From Hepsetus odoe (Eukaryota > Chordata > Actinopteri > Characiformes > Hepsetidae), in contig CM029378.1 in the NCBI GenBank assembly GCA_017165825.1, positions 616,991 through 680,990 of the forward strand: 64,000 nt of DNA, in the 5' to 3' direction. Below the pieces are notes generated by a model that saw only the letters and a program-made list of their open reading frames with translations, had not been told where the DNA came from and did no database searches. Positions within the stretch are counted from its first letter, which is position 1. Every line of letters starts with the position of its first letter. Below, piece by piece: positions 1 through 10,077 of this stretch. A program made the translations under genes and the position numbers.

Positions 1-1993
1 GGAGGTGGTCGGTGCCTGTCGCGGTGGCAACCCTAGAACCCGTTGGTGGACACCAGCGGTGAGGGATGCCATCAAGCTGAAGAAGGAGTCCTACCGGGCC
101 TTTTTGACCAGTGGGGCTCCGGAGGCAGCTGATAGGTACCGACAGGCCAAGCGGAATGCGGCTCTGGTGGTTGCTGAGGCAAAAACTCGGGCATGGGAGG
201 AGTTTGGAGAGGCCATGGAGAAGGACTTCCAGACGGCTTCGAGGAAATTCTGGTCCACCATCCGGCGTCTCAGGAGGGGAAAGCAGTGCACGGTCAACGC
301 AGTGTATAGTGGGGATGGTGTGCTGCTGACCTCGACTCGGGACGTTGTGGGTCGGTGGGGGGAGTACTTCGAAGACCTCCTTAATTCCACCAACATGCCT
401 TCCGAGGAGGAAGCAGAGCCTGGGGACATCGAGGTGGACTCTTCCATCTCTGGGGTCGAGGTTGCCAAGGTGGTCAAAAAGCTCCTTGGTGGCAGGGCTC
501 CGGGAGTGGATGAGATCTGCCCAGAGTTCCTCAAGGCTCTGGATGTTGTAGGACTGTCATGGCTGACACGCCTCTGCAACATCGCATGGACATCGGGGAC
601 GGTGCCTCTGGATTGGCAAACCGGGGTGGTGGTCCCCCTCTTTAAGAAAGGGGACCGGAGGGTGTGTTCCAATTATCGAGGGATCACACTTCTCAGCCTC
701 CCGGGGAAAGTCTATTCAGGGGTCCTGGAAAGGAGGGTCCGTCGGATAGTCGAACCTCAGATCCAGGAGGAGCAATGTGGTTTTCGTCCAGGTCGCGGAA
801 CAGTGGACCAGCTCTACACCCTTAGCAGGGTCCTGGAGGGTGCATGGGAGTTTGCCCAACCAGTTTACATGTGCTTTGTGGACTTGGAGAAGGCATTCGA
901 CCGTGTCCCTCGGGGGCTCCTGTGGGGGGTACTCCGGGAGTATGGGGTATCGGATTCCCTGTTAAGGGCTGTCCGGTCCCTGTACAACCGGTGTCAGAGC
1001 TTGGTCCGCATTGCCGGCAGTAAGTCGGACCTGTTCCCGGTGAGGGTTGGACTCCGCCAGGGCTGCCCTTTGTCACCGATCCTGTTCATAACTTTTATGG
1101 ACAGGATTTCTAGGCGCAGCCAGGGCGTTGAGGGGGTCCGGTTTGGTGGGCTCAGGATTGGGTCTCTGCTTTTTGCAGATGACGTTGTCCTGTTGGCCTC
1201 ATCATGCCGTGACCTTCAGCACTCTCTGGATCGGTTCGCAGCCGAATGTGAAGCGGCTGGGATGAGAATCAGCACCTCTAAATCTGAGGCCATGGTCCTC
1301 AGTCGGAAAAGGGTGGAATGCCCTCTCAGGATTGGGAGTGAGACCTTGCCCCAAGTGGAGGAGTTTAAGTATCTTGGGATCTTGTTCACGAGTGAGGGTA
1401 AAATGGAGCGGGAGATCGACAGGCGGATCGGGGCAGCTTCTGCAGTAATGCGGGCTCTGCATCGGTCCGTCATGGTGAAGAAGGAGCTGAGCCAGAAGGC
1501 AAAGCTCTCAATTTACCAGTCGATCTACGTTCCCACCCTCACCTATGGTCACGAGCTGTGGGTAGTGACCGAAAGAACGAGATCGCGAATACAAGCGGCC
1601 GAAATGAGTTTCCTCCGCAGGGTGTCTGGGCTCTCCCTTAGAGATAGGGTGAGAAGCTCAGCCATCCGGGAGGGGCTCAAAGTAGAGCCGCTGCTCCTCC
1701 GCATCGAGAGGAGTCAGATGAGGTGGCTCGGGCATCTGATCAGGATGCCCCCTGGACGCCTCCCTGGTGAGGTGTTCCGGGCACGTCCCACCGGAAAGAG
1801 ACCCCGGGGAAGACCCAGGACACGCTGGAGAGACTATGTCTCTCGGCTGGCCTGGGAACGCCTTGGGATCCGCCCAGAGGAGCTGGAAGAAGTGGCCGGA
1901 GAGAGGGAAGTCTGGGCATCCCTGCTGGAGCTGCTGCCCCCGCGACCCGACCTCGGATAAGCGGGAGAAAATGGATGGATGGATGGATGGATT
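1..1993 (+). mobile_element. Rex3 LINE (RTE clade), 5' end outside window
   Basis: The element encodes one long reverse transcriptase frame and ends in a GATG tandem tail (about 1971-1993), the known 3' tail of Rex3. The sequence at about 613-632 agrees with published Rex3 primer R3 (TGGCAGACNGGGGTGGTGGT) and that near 1060-1080 with the reverse complement of primer F3, as I remember those primers, so the family assignment is strong. The copy is open to the left edge, so it cannot be told whether it is full length or 5'-truncated. Its tail abuts provirus sequence starting near 2045, which suggests it inserted into the provirus and that the missing proviral part lies left of the window. Confidence 0.93.
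2..1960 (+). CDS. Rex3 reverse transcriptase, C-terminal part of ORF2, uninterrupted
   Basis: This is the polymerase that copies Rex3 RNA into a nicked chromosomal target. About 650 residues are open without a stop. They cover the linker after the endonuclease, the RT fingers and palm, and a C-terminal domain. Visible motifs are FVDLEKAFDRVPR (RT motif A), QGCPLSP (motif B) and LLFADDVVLL (catalytic motif C, near residue 390), with WLGHLIRM and a basic RPRGRPRTRWRD stretch near the C-terminus. The N-terminal endonuclease is not in the window. The frame is intact, unlike every other LINE here, so this is the youngest-looking or best-preserved LINE in the window. The first in-frame ATG is not informative because the frame runs off the edge. 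Confidence 0.93.
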   Translation, partial: EVVGACRGGNPRTRWWTPAVRDAIKLKKESYRAFLTSGAPEAADRYRQAKRNAALVVAEAKTRAWEEFGEAMEKDFQTASRKFWSTIRRLRRGKQCTVNAVYSGDGVLLTSTRDVVGRWGEYFEDLLNSTNMPSEEEAEPGDIEVDSSISGVEVAKVVKKLLGGRAPGVDEICPEFLKALDVVGLSWLTRLCNIAWTSGTVPLDWQTGVVVPLFKKGDRRVCSNYRGITLLSLPGKVYSGVLERRVRRIVEPQIQEEQCGFRPGRGTVDQLYTLSRVLEGAWEFAQPVYMCFVDLEKAFDRVPRGLLWGVLREYGVSDSLLRAVRSLYNRCQSLVRIAGSKSDLFPVRVGLRQGCPLSPILFITFMDRISRRSQGVEGVRFGGLRIGSLLFADDVVLLASSCRDLQHSLDRFAAECEAAGMRISTSKSEAMVLSRKRVECPLRIGSETLPQVEEFKYLGILFTSEGKMEREIDRRIGAASAVMRALHRSVMVKKELSQKAKLSIYQSIYVPTLTYGHELWVVTERTRSRIQAAEMSFLRRVSGLSLRDRVRSSAIREGLKVEPLLLRIERSQMRWLGHLIRMPPGRLPGEVFRARPTGKRPRGRPRTRWRDYVSRLAWERLGIRPEELEEVAGEREVWASLLELLPPRPDLG

Positions 1994-2044
1994 TAATATT
2001 TACTCAAAAAAAATATATTTTTTTTTGTATGGCTTGCCCTGTGT

Positions 2045-2890
2045 GTTTGAAACATAATCCACAGGGCAACATCAGACCAGAGGAGCATTCCCCCAGCACC
2101 TTACCCTTTCCATACAATACATATGGATTTCACCAAAATCAGCAATAGTCAAGGTTACAAATATTGTTTGGTGCTGGTGGATGCGTTCTCTGAATGGGCA
2201 GAATTATTTCCTATAATAAACTCCAGACGCCCTAACAGTGGCCAAAGCCATATGCAAAAGAATAATATCCACTTTTGGGGTACCACTGTACAGCGATAAT
2301 GGCAGCCATTTTGTCAATGCAATAGTGAGTAAAATGGCATCGAATTTAGGATTAGACTTAAAACCACACTGTAGTTACCACCCCCAAAGTGCAGGGTGAG
2401 TGGAAAGAACAAATGATACAGTAAAATCTAAACTAAGGAAATGCATTGAATAAACTGGCAGACAATGGCCACAGTGTATAGATCTAGTTCAGCTAGGGTT
2501 AGGTATGAATATAACTCCAACTTTTGGCAGTTCTTTAACACCGTTTGAAGTATTGTGTGGTAGACCATACAGGCTACCGGATTTAGATAGCAATATTAAT
2601 GACCCTGATGATGATGATGATGATGATGATCCGGATCTTGTTGATTATATGAGGAAAACGTTGGGTAACAGAGAGATAAGCAGTTAATGTAACACCAGAG
2701 TCTCCTTTTCTCCCACAGGAGGGACCCCAGTGCTCATAGGGGACTGGGTGTTCACTAAAGAAATTAAGAGAAAAACTGGTCCAGCCCCCGGTGGGACGGT
2801 CCATACCAAGTACTCCTGACCACCCCAACTGCTGTAAAAATTGCTGAGCGACCCACGTGGATACATTTGTCACACTGTAAAAAAATCACC
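2045..2890 (+). pseudogene. Retroviral integrase, core and C-terminal domain, broken
   Basis: Translation in changing frames shows the integrase core: LVLVDAFSEW (first catalytic Asp), a YSDNG-like second Asp, and HPQSAG followed by a stop and VERTND (catalytic Glu region). From 2690 a C-terminal domain with an HLSHCKK end is recognisable, again with frameshifts. A GAT trinucleotide run (about 2606-2630) encodes a poly-Asp stretch inside the frame at 2505-2687. Integrase joins viral DNA to the host chromosome; this copy cannot make the enzyme. Confidence 0.82.
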
Positions 2891-3486
2891 CTTAGAAAGT
2901 GAGGTAGGAGCCACGCAGTGAAGGGTGAAGTCTGACTACAAAGGGGGGTTGTGGTGTAGAAGCAGCTCATCTCAAAGTCAGAGAAGAAATCAGCCACCCC
3001 TTGCTGCTTTAGGGTATCCTACCATGCTTGAACCAATGTTGGGAAAATTATAGTCCTTATAGTTACGTTCATGGTACTATTTCAGGTTTTGATGTTACAA
3101 TTTTTATAGTCCACAGGAAAATCATGACGAGAGACATGAGAGGTGCTGAACAATGCCAATGAACTCCACGGACCAGGAAATGTAACCCATACTTATCACA
3201 CCAATGTTTGGTATCACTAGGCTGAGTTGGTAGCAAGGAGTAGAAATGTATCAGGATGTTATGTTTATTCTTTTATGCCAGTATCATCCGCTCATCCTAG
3301 TTTGACTGCTCTCCCATTGTCCTCCTCTGAGTCTGAGTGCATAATTGAGCACACCCACCTGGAAATTGGAGTGGTGTTTGAGCCCCAGTAAGAGTTACGG
3401 ACCACACGTTTATCATATCTAAAGGTAACACATCACACACAGGGGGGGCGAAAAGCAATAAAAGACCCGAAACGCCACCTAATGCC
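2891..3486 (+). other. Degenerate interval between integrase and env
   Basis: By position this should hold the env surface-subunit region and the splice acceptor. I see only short stop-broken frames and no confident motif. A fragmentary surface subunit is the simplest explanation, from position alone. Confidence 0.4.
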
Positions 3487-4245
3487 ATGTCAGGGAACAA
3501 CGGAACCCATCCAACCAGCTACACTGATTGGCTACGTGTCCAGCGAGCCTGTGAACCATCACCCAGCGGCTGGGGTGCGGTCCGTGTCTCAAGGGCACGA
3601 AGGTCGCTGGTGGAAGTCCAACCCCACGATTCGGTATGGGGGTCCGATGTACCTGACGAGCTTGAGCATTGGACTACCGGGAGAAAGGTGGCATTGGTTT
3701 TGTTCCCCTGGGTGGGAGTAGCAAAGAACAGGTTAAGAATTGAAACCATAGTTTATCGATTGAGTCTATTTTTAAACGCTAGTATAAAAGCATGGGAAAC
3801 AAAGAATGAGGAGCAGTCAAGCATGAGGATGATGGTGCTACAACATCGAATGGTACTTGATTTACTAACTGCTGAAAAAGGAGGGGTTTGTGTAGTGTTA
3901 AATGATACTTGTTGTACGTATATTCCTGACAGCACTAGCGAAGGACACGAGATAACTGAGGCCATAGACCAGATGAAGAAAATCCAACATGCTATGTCCC
4001 AAGACAATGTTTCCCAACCATGGAACCCCTTCTCCTGGTTCCTATCCGGAGGATGGAAACTCACGCTTTTGAGATTAATGCTACCCGTGGTTGTTCTTCT
4101 TCTATTATTCTGTCTTTTCACAGTATGTGTCATCTCTTGCTTGAGAGCAATGCTGTCCAGAATGATGGGGCAGTCAATGCGAGACGTGATGTTGAGTGAA
4201 GAATATTACACCCTCCTGTCAGATAGCAAAGAAACTTTCAACTAA
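3487..4245 (+). CDS. Endogenous retrovirus env fragment, transmembrane subunit, open
   Basis: An open frame of 252 residues. The first 80 or so residues look like remnants of the surface subunit. Then comes a helical heptad-like stretch (about residues 80-135), followed by GGVCVVLNDTCC (near residue 140), which fits the CX6CC motif of gamma-type transmembrane subunits. A strongly hydrophobic segment near residues 200-225 (LMLPVVVLLLLFCLF) is a membrane anchor, followed by a short cytoplasmic tail. No signal peptide, no complete surface subunit and no clear furin site are seen, so a functional entry protein is not expected. The frame stays open although the upstream integrase is riddled with stops. 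This may be chance or recent loss, and selection would have to be tested. Confidence 0.75.
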   Translation: MSGNNGTHPTSYTDWLRVQRACEPSPSGWGAVRVSRARRSLVEVQPHDSVWGSDVPDELEHWTTGRKVALVLFPWVGVAKNRLRIETIVYRLSLFLNASIKAWETKNEEQSSMRMMVLQHRMVLDLLTAEKGGVCVVLNDTCCTYIPDSTSEGHEITEAIDQMKKIQHAMSQDNVSQPWNPFSWFLSGGWKLTLLRLMLPVVVLLLLFCLFTVCVISCLRAMLSRMMGQSMRDVMLSEEYYTLLSDSKETFN

Positions 4246-4343
4246 GTGTAAATTGTTAAAGGTGTTATGAAAATGAAGGAACTGCAGAAAACTGAAAAGA
4301 GATGCAGTACTGGAATTTATCAATGGACATTTATCAATGATAA

Positions 4344-4355
4344 ACAGGAGGGAAA
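4344..4355 (+). promoter_or_regulatory. Polypurine tract
   Basis: AACAGGAGGGAAA-type purine run ending directly at the TGTTAG start of the LTR, as expected for plus-strand priming. Confidence 0.75.
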
Positions 4356-4707
4356 TGTTAGGAAAATCGTAAATATTTATCATTGATGATGAACTGTTAA
4401 CCTTTTCGTTATCCTTCTTGTTTTACGACTTCTGCAAAGAGCTTGTTACGACAGTTGACCTTTGTACCTGAACCTTCCCAGACACAGAATTCCTCTTCTC
4501 TGTTTACTATTTTGTAACAAGGAGTGTGGGCTAATTGCCGTTGTAAAAATCAGGAAAGCAAATAAAAGGCTTGCAGAAAGAGAAGCAAATCGGAGGAGGT
4601 AGCTGGTGTTGGCTGGTGCCTGGCTCCCCTTGCAAGTAAAAACTGCAGATCCTGTGTCTGGTGTTTTCCTTCGTTCTACTGTCTCTGCTTACAGGAATTT
4701 TCTAACA
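4356..4707 (+). repeat. 3' LTR of the endogenous retrovirus
   Basis: It starts TGTTAGGAAAAT and ends ATTTTCTAACA, an imperfect terminal inverted repeat with TG...CA ends, 352 bp. It contains an AATAAA polyadenylation signal at 4561-4566 followed by a GT-rich stretch. It follows a polypurine tract. No matching 5' LTR is in the window. Confidence 0.82.
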
Positions 4708-4890
4708 GTGGTGGAACAGGTTACAGTGATAGATGTTAAAGCCAGACAACTATGAAGGAGAGGAACCAAAAACTCCACTATGTGGAGAAAAAAAACCTCT
4801 GAGGGTCCAAGGACTGACCCTGTAACTAGGACATGGAAGTCGCTCTGGATAAGAGCGTCTGCTAAATGCCGTGAAAGTAAACGTAAACGT
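4708..4890. repeat. L2-type 3' UTR fragment and SINE tail
   Basis: 4708-4802 repeats sequence found at 13490-13590 and 44630-44755, inside minus-strand L2-like 3' ends, so it is a fragment of that 3' UTR (minus orientation). 4803-4890 is the plus-strand tail of the SINE family with AAGTCGCTCTGGATAAGAGC and GTCTGCTAAATGCCG. Confidence 0.6.
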
Positions 4891-4892
4891 AC

Positions 4893-5545
4893 AATCCTCC
4901 TGCCCTGATCCAGAGCTCTCCTGATTGTTCCAAGGTGTTATCCTCCTTCTGTTCCCTGCAATAGGAACAAATACTTAAGAACAAGAGCACCTGATCCTTT
5001 TGGATGGCAGAGTTTCTGTCGGCAGAATAATTTTTTCTCCCAGCTGAGATATCATGTCCTAGGAAATTAACTTGTTTTGTGACGGTTCTGTGACGGTAGA
5101 GGGCGCACTGCTCTGACTGCGCACACCTGGGCCTTGGTTGACCGATGTGCCTCATTGGGGGTTGGTGTTATAAGCCCCAATGAATCAGAGCAGGGCGCTG
5201 GTCATTCTGTGTGCTTACTTTTGTGTTTATTTTATGTTATCTTTTACACACGTTATTTTCCATGTGTTTAGTTTATGAGTTCTGTGCACGTTATCAGTTA
5301 TTAAAGTTCAGTACGAAGCTCTCGGCTCTGCATTGATGTCCAGCCCACGACACTACATCGTTGCAGTTTTTGCATGAACTGGAGTTTAGACAGACCGGCT
5401 TTATTGCCTTCCTGAGCAAGACGTGATAGCGGCTTATCAGTTTCTTCCTCACACTGCATTGTTTCGGGTGTGCAAAGGGTTAATCAATTCGCTTACAAGC
5501 TTCTGTCAGTGCTTTCAACTCTGCTTATTAAGGAGAGCAAAGATG
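4893..5545 (-). pseudogene. Retroviral pol remnant (RT and RNase H pieces), split by a solo LTR
   Basis: On the minus strand 4905-5076 reads as the RT thumb region (VNFLGHDISAG, SADRNSAIQK, CSYCRE). 5353-5480 reads as the RT part just before it (KPLSRLAQEGNKAGLSKLQ). The two are separated by the solo LTR at 5078-5352. Directly upstream, about 5497-5545, reads AELKALTEACK, which is RNase H and matches the RNase H of the element at 45980-46020. RNase H should follow RT, not precede it, so the remnant is rearranged or joins two copies. Confidence 0.6.
5078..5352 (+). repeat. Solo LTR, oldest-looking copy of the TGTCA-type family
   Basis: It begins TGTGACGG and ends CACGACA, about 275 bp. It shares the family core: AGAGGGCGC start of the outer stem (5103-5118), ACACCTG, CATTGGGGG, a TTATAAGCCCC TATA-like box and the return arm (about 5183-5198), plus the GGCTCTGCATTGATGTCC 3' part. 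It interrupts the minus-strand RT remnant. No clear target duplication remains, in keeping with age. Confidence 0.75.
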
Positions 5546-6769
5546 TGGTCAATGTTCAGCCTGGACTGTCAGAATGATTTGCAGGTTTGTAGTTTATAAT
5601 TATCACTTCTCTTACCTAACACAAACTTACTGAAATTGAGCCTTCAGTCGGCCACTTGGCTTGCATATTTTTAGTATTTTCTGTCCATTGTTTGTAAAAT
5701 CCTGTTTTTTTCACAAATTTTGTCAACTGGAGTCACAATTTCTGTGTCTACAAATTTAAGCCTGTTCTTTCACTTTCCCTGTCACTTATTTTTTATTATT
5801 TAAATGCAGTTGCTTTACAACACTGCTTTTTTTTGGACTTTATTTTATTTTTCTTTCTGACCATCCTGCCAGCCATATCTACTACTCTTGCTTTGGCATT
5901 TTTAAGTTCAGATTATTTTAATGACCCTGACTTTTACATTTCTCCATCTTCCTGGCTGTCGACCACAGTAAATTTATGTTCCCCCACTGCTCAGTAATTG
6001 CAACATTCATACTCTTGCACCTTCCTGGAATTTCCTATTAGTCCACACAAGAATTAATCAAACAACAGGAGTTATGCTTCTCACCTCAAACTCTCTCTCA
6101 CAAACACATAAACACACAGTCTCAAAAGAACTTGTAATTTCCAGAAATATCAAACTTCCCTGTTATAATTTTAATTTTTTTCATTTTTTGCCTGTCATTT
6201 ACTGGATTTGTCCTTTGGTTCATGGTTCTGAATGAGAATCTCCAATCCTTGGTATGCTTAGCCCAGTTTTGACTTTCCACATCTTTTCTACAGGTGTTTT
6301 ACCTTACTTTGTCCTTCAGGAGTCTTCACTTTAGGTTTTATAACCATAATTTATTTTTGATCCTTTTGACTAATTGGTTACTTAATTTATTCACTATTTA
6401 ATAATGTATTATTGATGCGTTACCTTATATTTTGTACTTTAAGAATAAACATCTCTTTATCTTCTTTTCTGGGCACTCAAACAACCTTTATCAAAGGAAT
6501 TTCTGGGTGTTGGGCTGAAATTTACAACTGATCTCACAATACGGCTTTCACAAGTTTATCTAAAGACAAAGACACACATTCATTTCCTCTAGGAATACCG
6601 TTCCTGTTTCATCCTCAAACAAGCAGCAAAGGTCAATACGATCTTTCACTCCTTGTTCTCAAAACAACTTCCATATATCCTGATACTGCACAGTGTCATA
6701 ACTAATACTGTAGTGTCAGTGTTAATTCTGATGCTGATGCACAGGACCAGAAGGAATAGAAACGGTTGA
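5546..6769. other. AT-rich interval, no gene recognised
   Basis: About 1.2 kb of AT-rich sequence with no open frame of note, no tRNA-like promoter and no repeat shared with the rest of the window that I can see. It may be decayed pol sequence continuing from 5545, but I cannot support that. Confidence 0.4.
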
Positions 6770-7304
6770 TCTGTTGTGTCAACCCCTAAAAGGAAGCAGC
6801 CAAAAGAAGATAAAAGATGGCTGTTATTTAGAATTTCTCTGTTATGGTAAACAAACCCTGTTTATTTCTGTTAGAAATTTTACCTCATTTATTAGCTCGT
6901 GTACATTGAAGAATAAACATCTCTGGTGATATACTGATCAATATCAGAGACACTTCCAATCCTTAATTGCTTTTGTTGTCCTTTTGGGTTAAAAATATTG
7001 ATGGGAAAATCATGTGCAGCACTGAACCGTTAGTGGTCAACTACTGTAATTACAGCTTAAAGAACTCAGGAGTCAGAAAATCTACCTTACACTGTATTTT
7101 GCTTTTCGTTGAACACCTTATACAGTATGTTATACACATTATGCATAAAAAATAAAGAAAATGCACATATTTAAATTAAATTTATTTCCTGCGATGGCAC
7201 AGACAGACACACATAGTAAAGACCGAATTTGCCCTGTTTATTTAATCCATCTTATTCACACACCAGAGGCAGTGATGTAACTGAACCCCAATTAAAAAAC
7301 TCTG

Positions 7305-7440
7305 TTGGTCAAAATAAGGCTTCTCCACAGTGTGGACGACCTGATGTTTCTGAAGGAAACTTCTTTCTCTAAACTCCTCCCACACTCTGAGCAGAGAAAT
7401 GGTTTTTCTCCAGTTTGAATTCGTTGGTGCGTTCAGGTCA
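7305..7440 (-). pseudogene. Stray C2H2 finger fragment
   Basis: Minus-strand translation gives GEKPFLCSECGRS, a frameshift, then a TVEKP linker: part of one or two C2H2 fingers lying downstream of the main array. It is probably the remnant of a longer ancestral array or of a local duplication. Confidence 0.6.
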
Positions 7441-7745
7441 CATAGCTCTTCACTTAACTGAACTCCAGATCAGCTCAATCAGACTGGATCATCTGCAGGA
7501 GCTGCTGCCACTAAGATTAACAAAAGCTCCGCCCCCTCACACAGAACCACCACTATTAGCTCTTCGACCTTCCTGGAACTCATCACTAAATTCATTAACT
7601 TTCTCTCTCCTTCCATCTTTATTTCTGGTGTGGACCACAGATGGATGGGTTCCCCTTTTGAGTCTTGGTTCCTCCCACGGTTCCTTCCTTCCATTCTGGG
7701 GAGTTTTTCTTTGCTGCTGATGTCCTTTGAAATTACTCATTTAAA
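7441..7745 (+). repeat. LINE 3' UTR-like block at the 3' side of the zinc-finger unit
   Basis: It contains the segment with GATGGGTTCCCCTTTTGAGT and GGTTCCTTCCTTCCATTCTG. The same block recurs at 28140-28250 and 61130-61210 next to the other two zinc-finger genes, and inverted at 10225-10340 and 37960-38060. The repeats elsewhere show it is mobile-element 3' sequence that was already beside the ancestral gene. Confidence 0.6.
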
Positions 7746-7775
7746 ACTCTTCCTGCACTGTGCAGTGATGCAGCT

Positions 7776-8527
7776 TTATCCAGTGTGAAGCCGCTGATGT
7801 TTTTTGAGACTTCTGTGTTGCGTAAATGTCTTCCCACACTGAGCACTGATATGGCTTTCCTCCAGTGTGAATCCTCTGATGTTCTTTCAAATTACTCAAA
7901 TGATGAAAACTCTTCCCACACTCTGAGCACTGATACGGTTTCTCTCCAGCGTGAATACGTTGGTGTACTTTGGCACTATGTAGGTCTCTAAAACTCTTCC
8001 CACACTCTGAGCAGTAATACTGTTTCTCTCCAGTGTGAACACGCTGAGTTTGCAGATAAATCTATTAAAACCTTTCCCATGTTGTTGGCAACAATAAGGC
8101 TTCTCCACAGCATGGGTGACCTGGTGATTCCGGAGTTCACGTCTCTCTCTAAAACTCTTCCCACACTCTGTGCACTCATGCGGTTTTTCTCCGGCGTGAA
8201 TTCGCTGGTGTGCTTGGAAGGATCTTCTCTGTCAAACTCTTCCCACACTCTGGGAGCAATGATATGGCCTGTCTCCAGTGTGAATCTGCTGATGTTCTTT
8301 TAGATGACTAGGAAACTTAGTCTAGGAAACTCTTCCCACACTCTGAACATAGATAGGGTTTCTCGCCAGTGTGAATTTGTTGGTGTTTTTGGAGATTACA
8401 CTTTACAGTAAAACTCTGAGCACTGGTGAGTGTCCTTGTCTGTAATGCTCTCTGTTCCTCCAGGAGGAGTGTTTGAGGAGACAGAACTGGATGAAGTTAC
8501 AGCTCTAGAGCTTCATCTGAGTTCCAT
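7776..8527 (-). pseudogene. C2H2 zinc-finger gene, unit 1, frameshifted
   Basis: This is the paralogue of the genes at 28316-29167 and 61277-62632. It keeps the start region (ATG at 8525-8527, then the Ser/Thr-rich leader), about seven recognisable fingers, and the same terminal stop after HTG (7776-7778). The array is broken: a deletion in the first finger near 8405-8420 removes part of the CSECGKSF segment and shifts the frame. Further frame and residue losses follow, including the normally conserved Cys-Gln-Gln-Cys finger, which here has a Cys changed to His (CQQHGKGF). No open frame longer than about 85 residues remains. It is not expected to give a DNA-binding protein. Confidence 0.85.
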
Positions 8528-8654
8528 ATTCCCACATTTATTCTCTACCTCCTTCAGAAGTGTGTGTTTTTCCTCTTGGAGGTGTATCCTGATGTTTGTA
8601 GGAAATGAAGACTAGGAGCTGAAGAGGAGATCATATACAGGAGATCATTTATTT

Positions 8655-8675
8655 CTGAAAAACATAAAAGCCATT
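8655..8675 (-). promoter_or_regulatory. Probable 3' splice site of zinc-finger unit 1
   Basis: Minus strand reads a pyrimidine stretch TTTATGTTTTTCAG followed by AAATAAATGATC. Units 2 and 3 have the equivalent site at 29296 and 62748. The tract is shorter here. Confidence 0.5.
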
Positions 8676-9661
8676 AAACCTCAGCATGAAACACTGGAAG
8701 AATCACAGATGTGGAAAACAAACTAATGTTCAGTAAATCTCAGAACTATGATGCAAATTTAGTTTAAAGTTCTGGTTCTTACAGCTCTTTTTCTTGAGGG
8801 ATGAAAGTTTTACATTTACTTTTATTTACAATTTAAAACACCAGAAACAGACAAATAAAGGTTAGTCATCAGGTCTGATTCCAGAGAAGAACTGCTGCAT
8901 CAGAAGTTGCTGAAAAAGTTCTGCTGGTTCTGACAAAGGTGTAAGAACACACAGTACTGCTTTGAATGGAGCTACAAACCAGACAGTACCTGGAGAAGAA
9001 ACTACACCATGATGCACTTCATGCCAACAGTGTCCCATAATGGCTGTTGTGCACTTCAGCAGATTAACTGTCCCTCACACTGCAAACGCTGTTCAGTAAC
9101 CGACTGAAGAACAAACAATTTAAGATGTTCCTCCAAATTCTACACATCTCAGTCCTGTTCGGCATCTGTGAAACAAACTAGTCCCATCCGCTGACCTACC
9201 GTCCAACTTAAAGGACTGATCGGCTGATCAGAAAAAAAAAAAATCTTCACGAGTGAAATACAAATAAAGCTTCATAAAGGTTTTTAAATGATTATCAAAA
9301 TAAAATCATATTTGACACAGACACCTGTATTAACTATCAGTCAGGAAACACAATGTCATTCAATAAAACTAAGAGTTTGTGAAAAAATAACATTTTAAAT
9401 GTTGGTTCCACATTATTCAACACTGGCTGCACAAACTGACACGTAAAGTGGAGCAGCCCAGCTATAATCTGAAAGATTTTATTTCGATCATTATTTGAGA
9501 AGAATTGAAGATCAAAATCTTTCTTGAGACAAATGTTCAGTTTTTGTTATTCAATAATCAAATTTATAGATTATGAAAAAACATCCATTAAATCAATACA
9601 GTAAAATCTCAAACTTCAATCCATTACTTCAGGAGAAGTTTAAATCACTGCAAACACTAAC

Positions 9662-9745
9662 CTCTCCTCACTGGTGCAAACAAAGGAAGGAGTCGCTGCT
9701 TAATGACATCATTATGTAGCGACCGGAACTTCAAAATAAAAGCGG
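9662..9745 (-). other. Putative first non-coding exon and promoter side, zinc-finger unit 1
   Basis: Minus strand reads a GC-richer stretch containing GAAGTTCCGGTCGCTACATA, ending AGGAGAG before GTTAGTG, a plausible 5' splice site (GT at 9660-9661). The same arrangement is conserved in unit 2 at 31869-31950. The roughly 1 kb between this and the splice acceptor would be an intron. No cDNA support is available. Confidence 0.4.
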
Positions 9746-10077
9746 CGCATTGACAATAACCAAAACCTAAATATAAAATATAATCGGAAAAAACAACCAA
9801 CATTAAAATATAACGCACAAACAAAATAAGAGCAAATAAACGGATTTCACCTGAAATAAAAATCTTGCATTTTCCCACTATTTTCTATAAATAAGTTGAT
9901 AAAACATTCCTCTGTTAAACGATTTTTCCATCATAATGTGTGAAGCAATTTCGAAATTGTACCTCAGAAATTTTACATCTCATTTATTACATTTTTAATA
10001 TTTCTGGTTATATTTTATTCGGTATCATTTACTCTTCAGTTTCTTTACTTATTTGGCTTTTATAGTTATAATTGTTG

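Larger units (their letters stand above)
2045..4707 (+). mobile_element. 3' part of an endogenous retrovirus (integrase, env, 3' LTR)
   Basis: The order integrase remnant, env-like frame, polypurine tract and LTR on one strand is that of the 3' half of a provirus. No gag, protease or reverse transcriptase is present before it; the Rex3 element ends about 50 bases upstream. The integrase and CX6CC-type envelope resemble gamma/epsilon-like (class I) fish retroviruses. The integrase is broken by stops and frameshifts, so the copy is not functional. No second copy of this LTR is seen in the window. Confidence 0.85.
6770..9990 (-). repeat. Zinc-finger duplication unit 1 (decayed)
   Basis: It matches 27515-32300 (unit 2) in blocks: an RTE-type tail at 6770-6812 against 27518-27570, the block 6900-7260 against 27650-28010, the finger array, the upstream region 8560-9160, and 9180-9990 against 31317-32230. 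The RTE tail lies in both copies, so it predates the duplication. Unit 3 (61085-64000) shares the finger gene and its 5' side. Confidence 0.85.

Noticed and set aside
2505..2687. Independent small gene with a poly-Asp run
   Set aside because: It is the integrase core read through a GAT microsatellite; the flanking text is pol.
7896..8248. Open frames ending in SVGRV repeats beside the zinc fingers (also 62071-62586)
   Set aside because: They are the +1 frame of the repeated CSECGKSF finger codons, kept open by the repeat periodicity.
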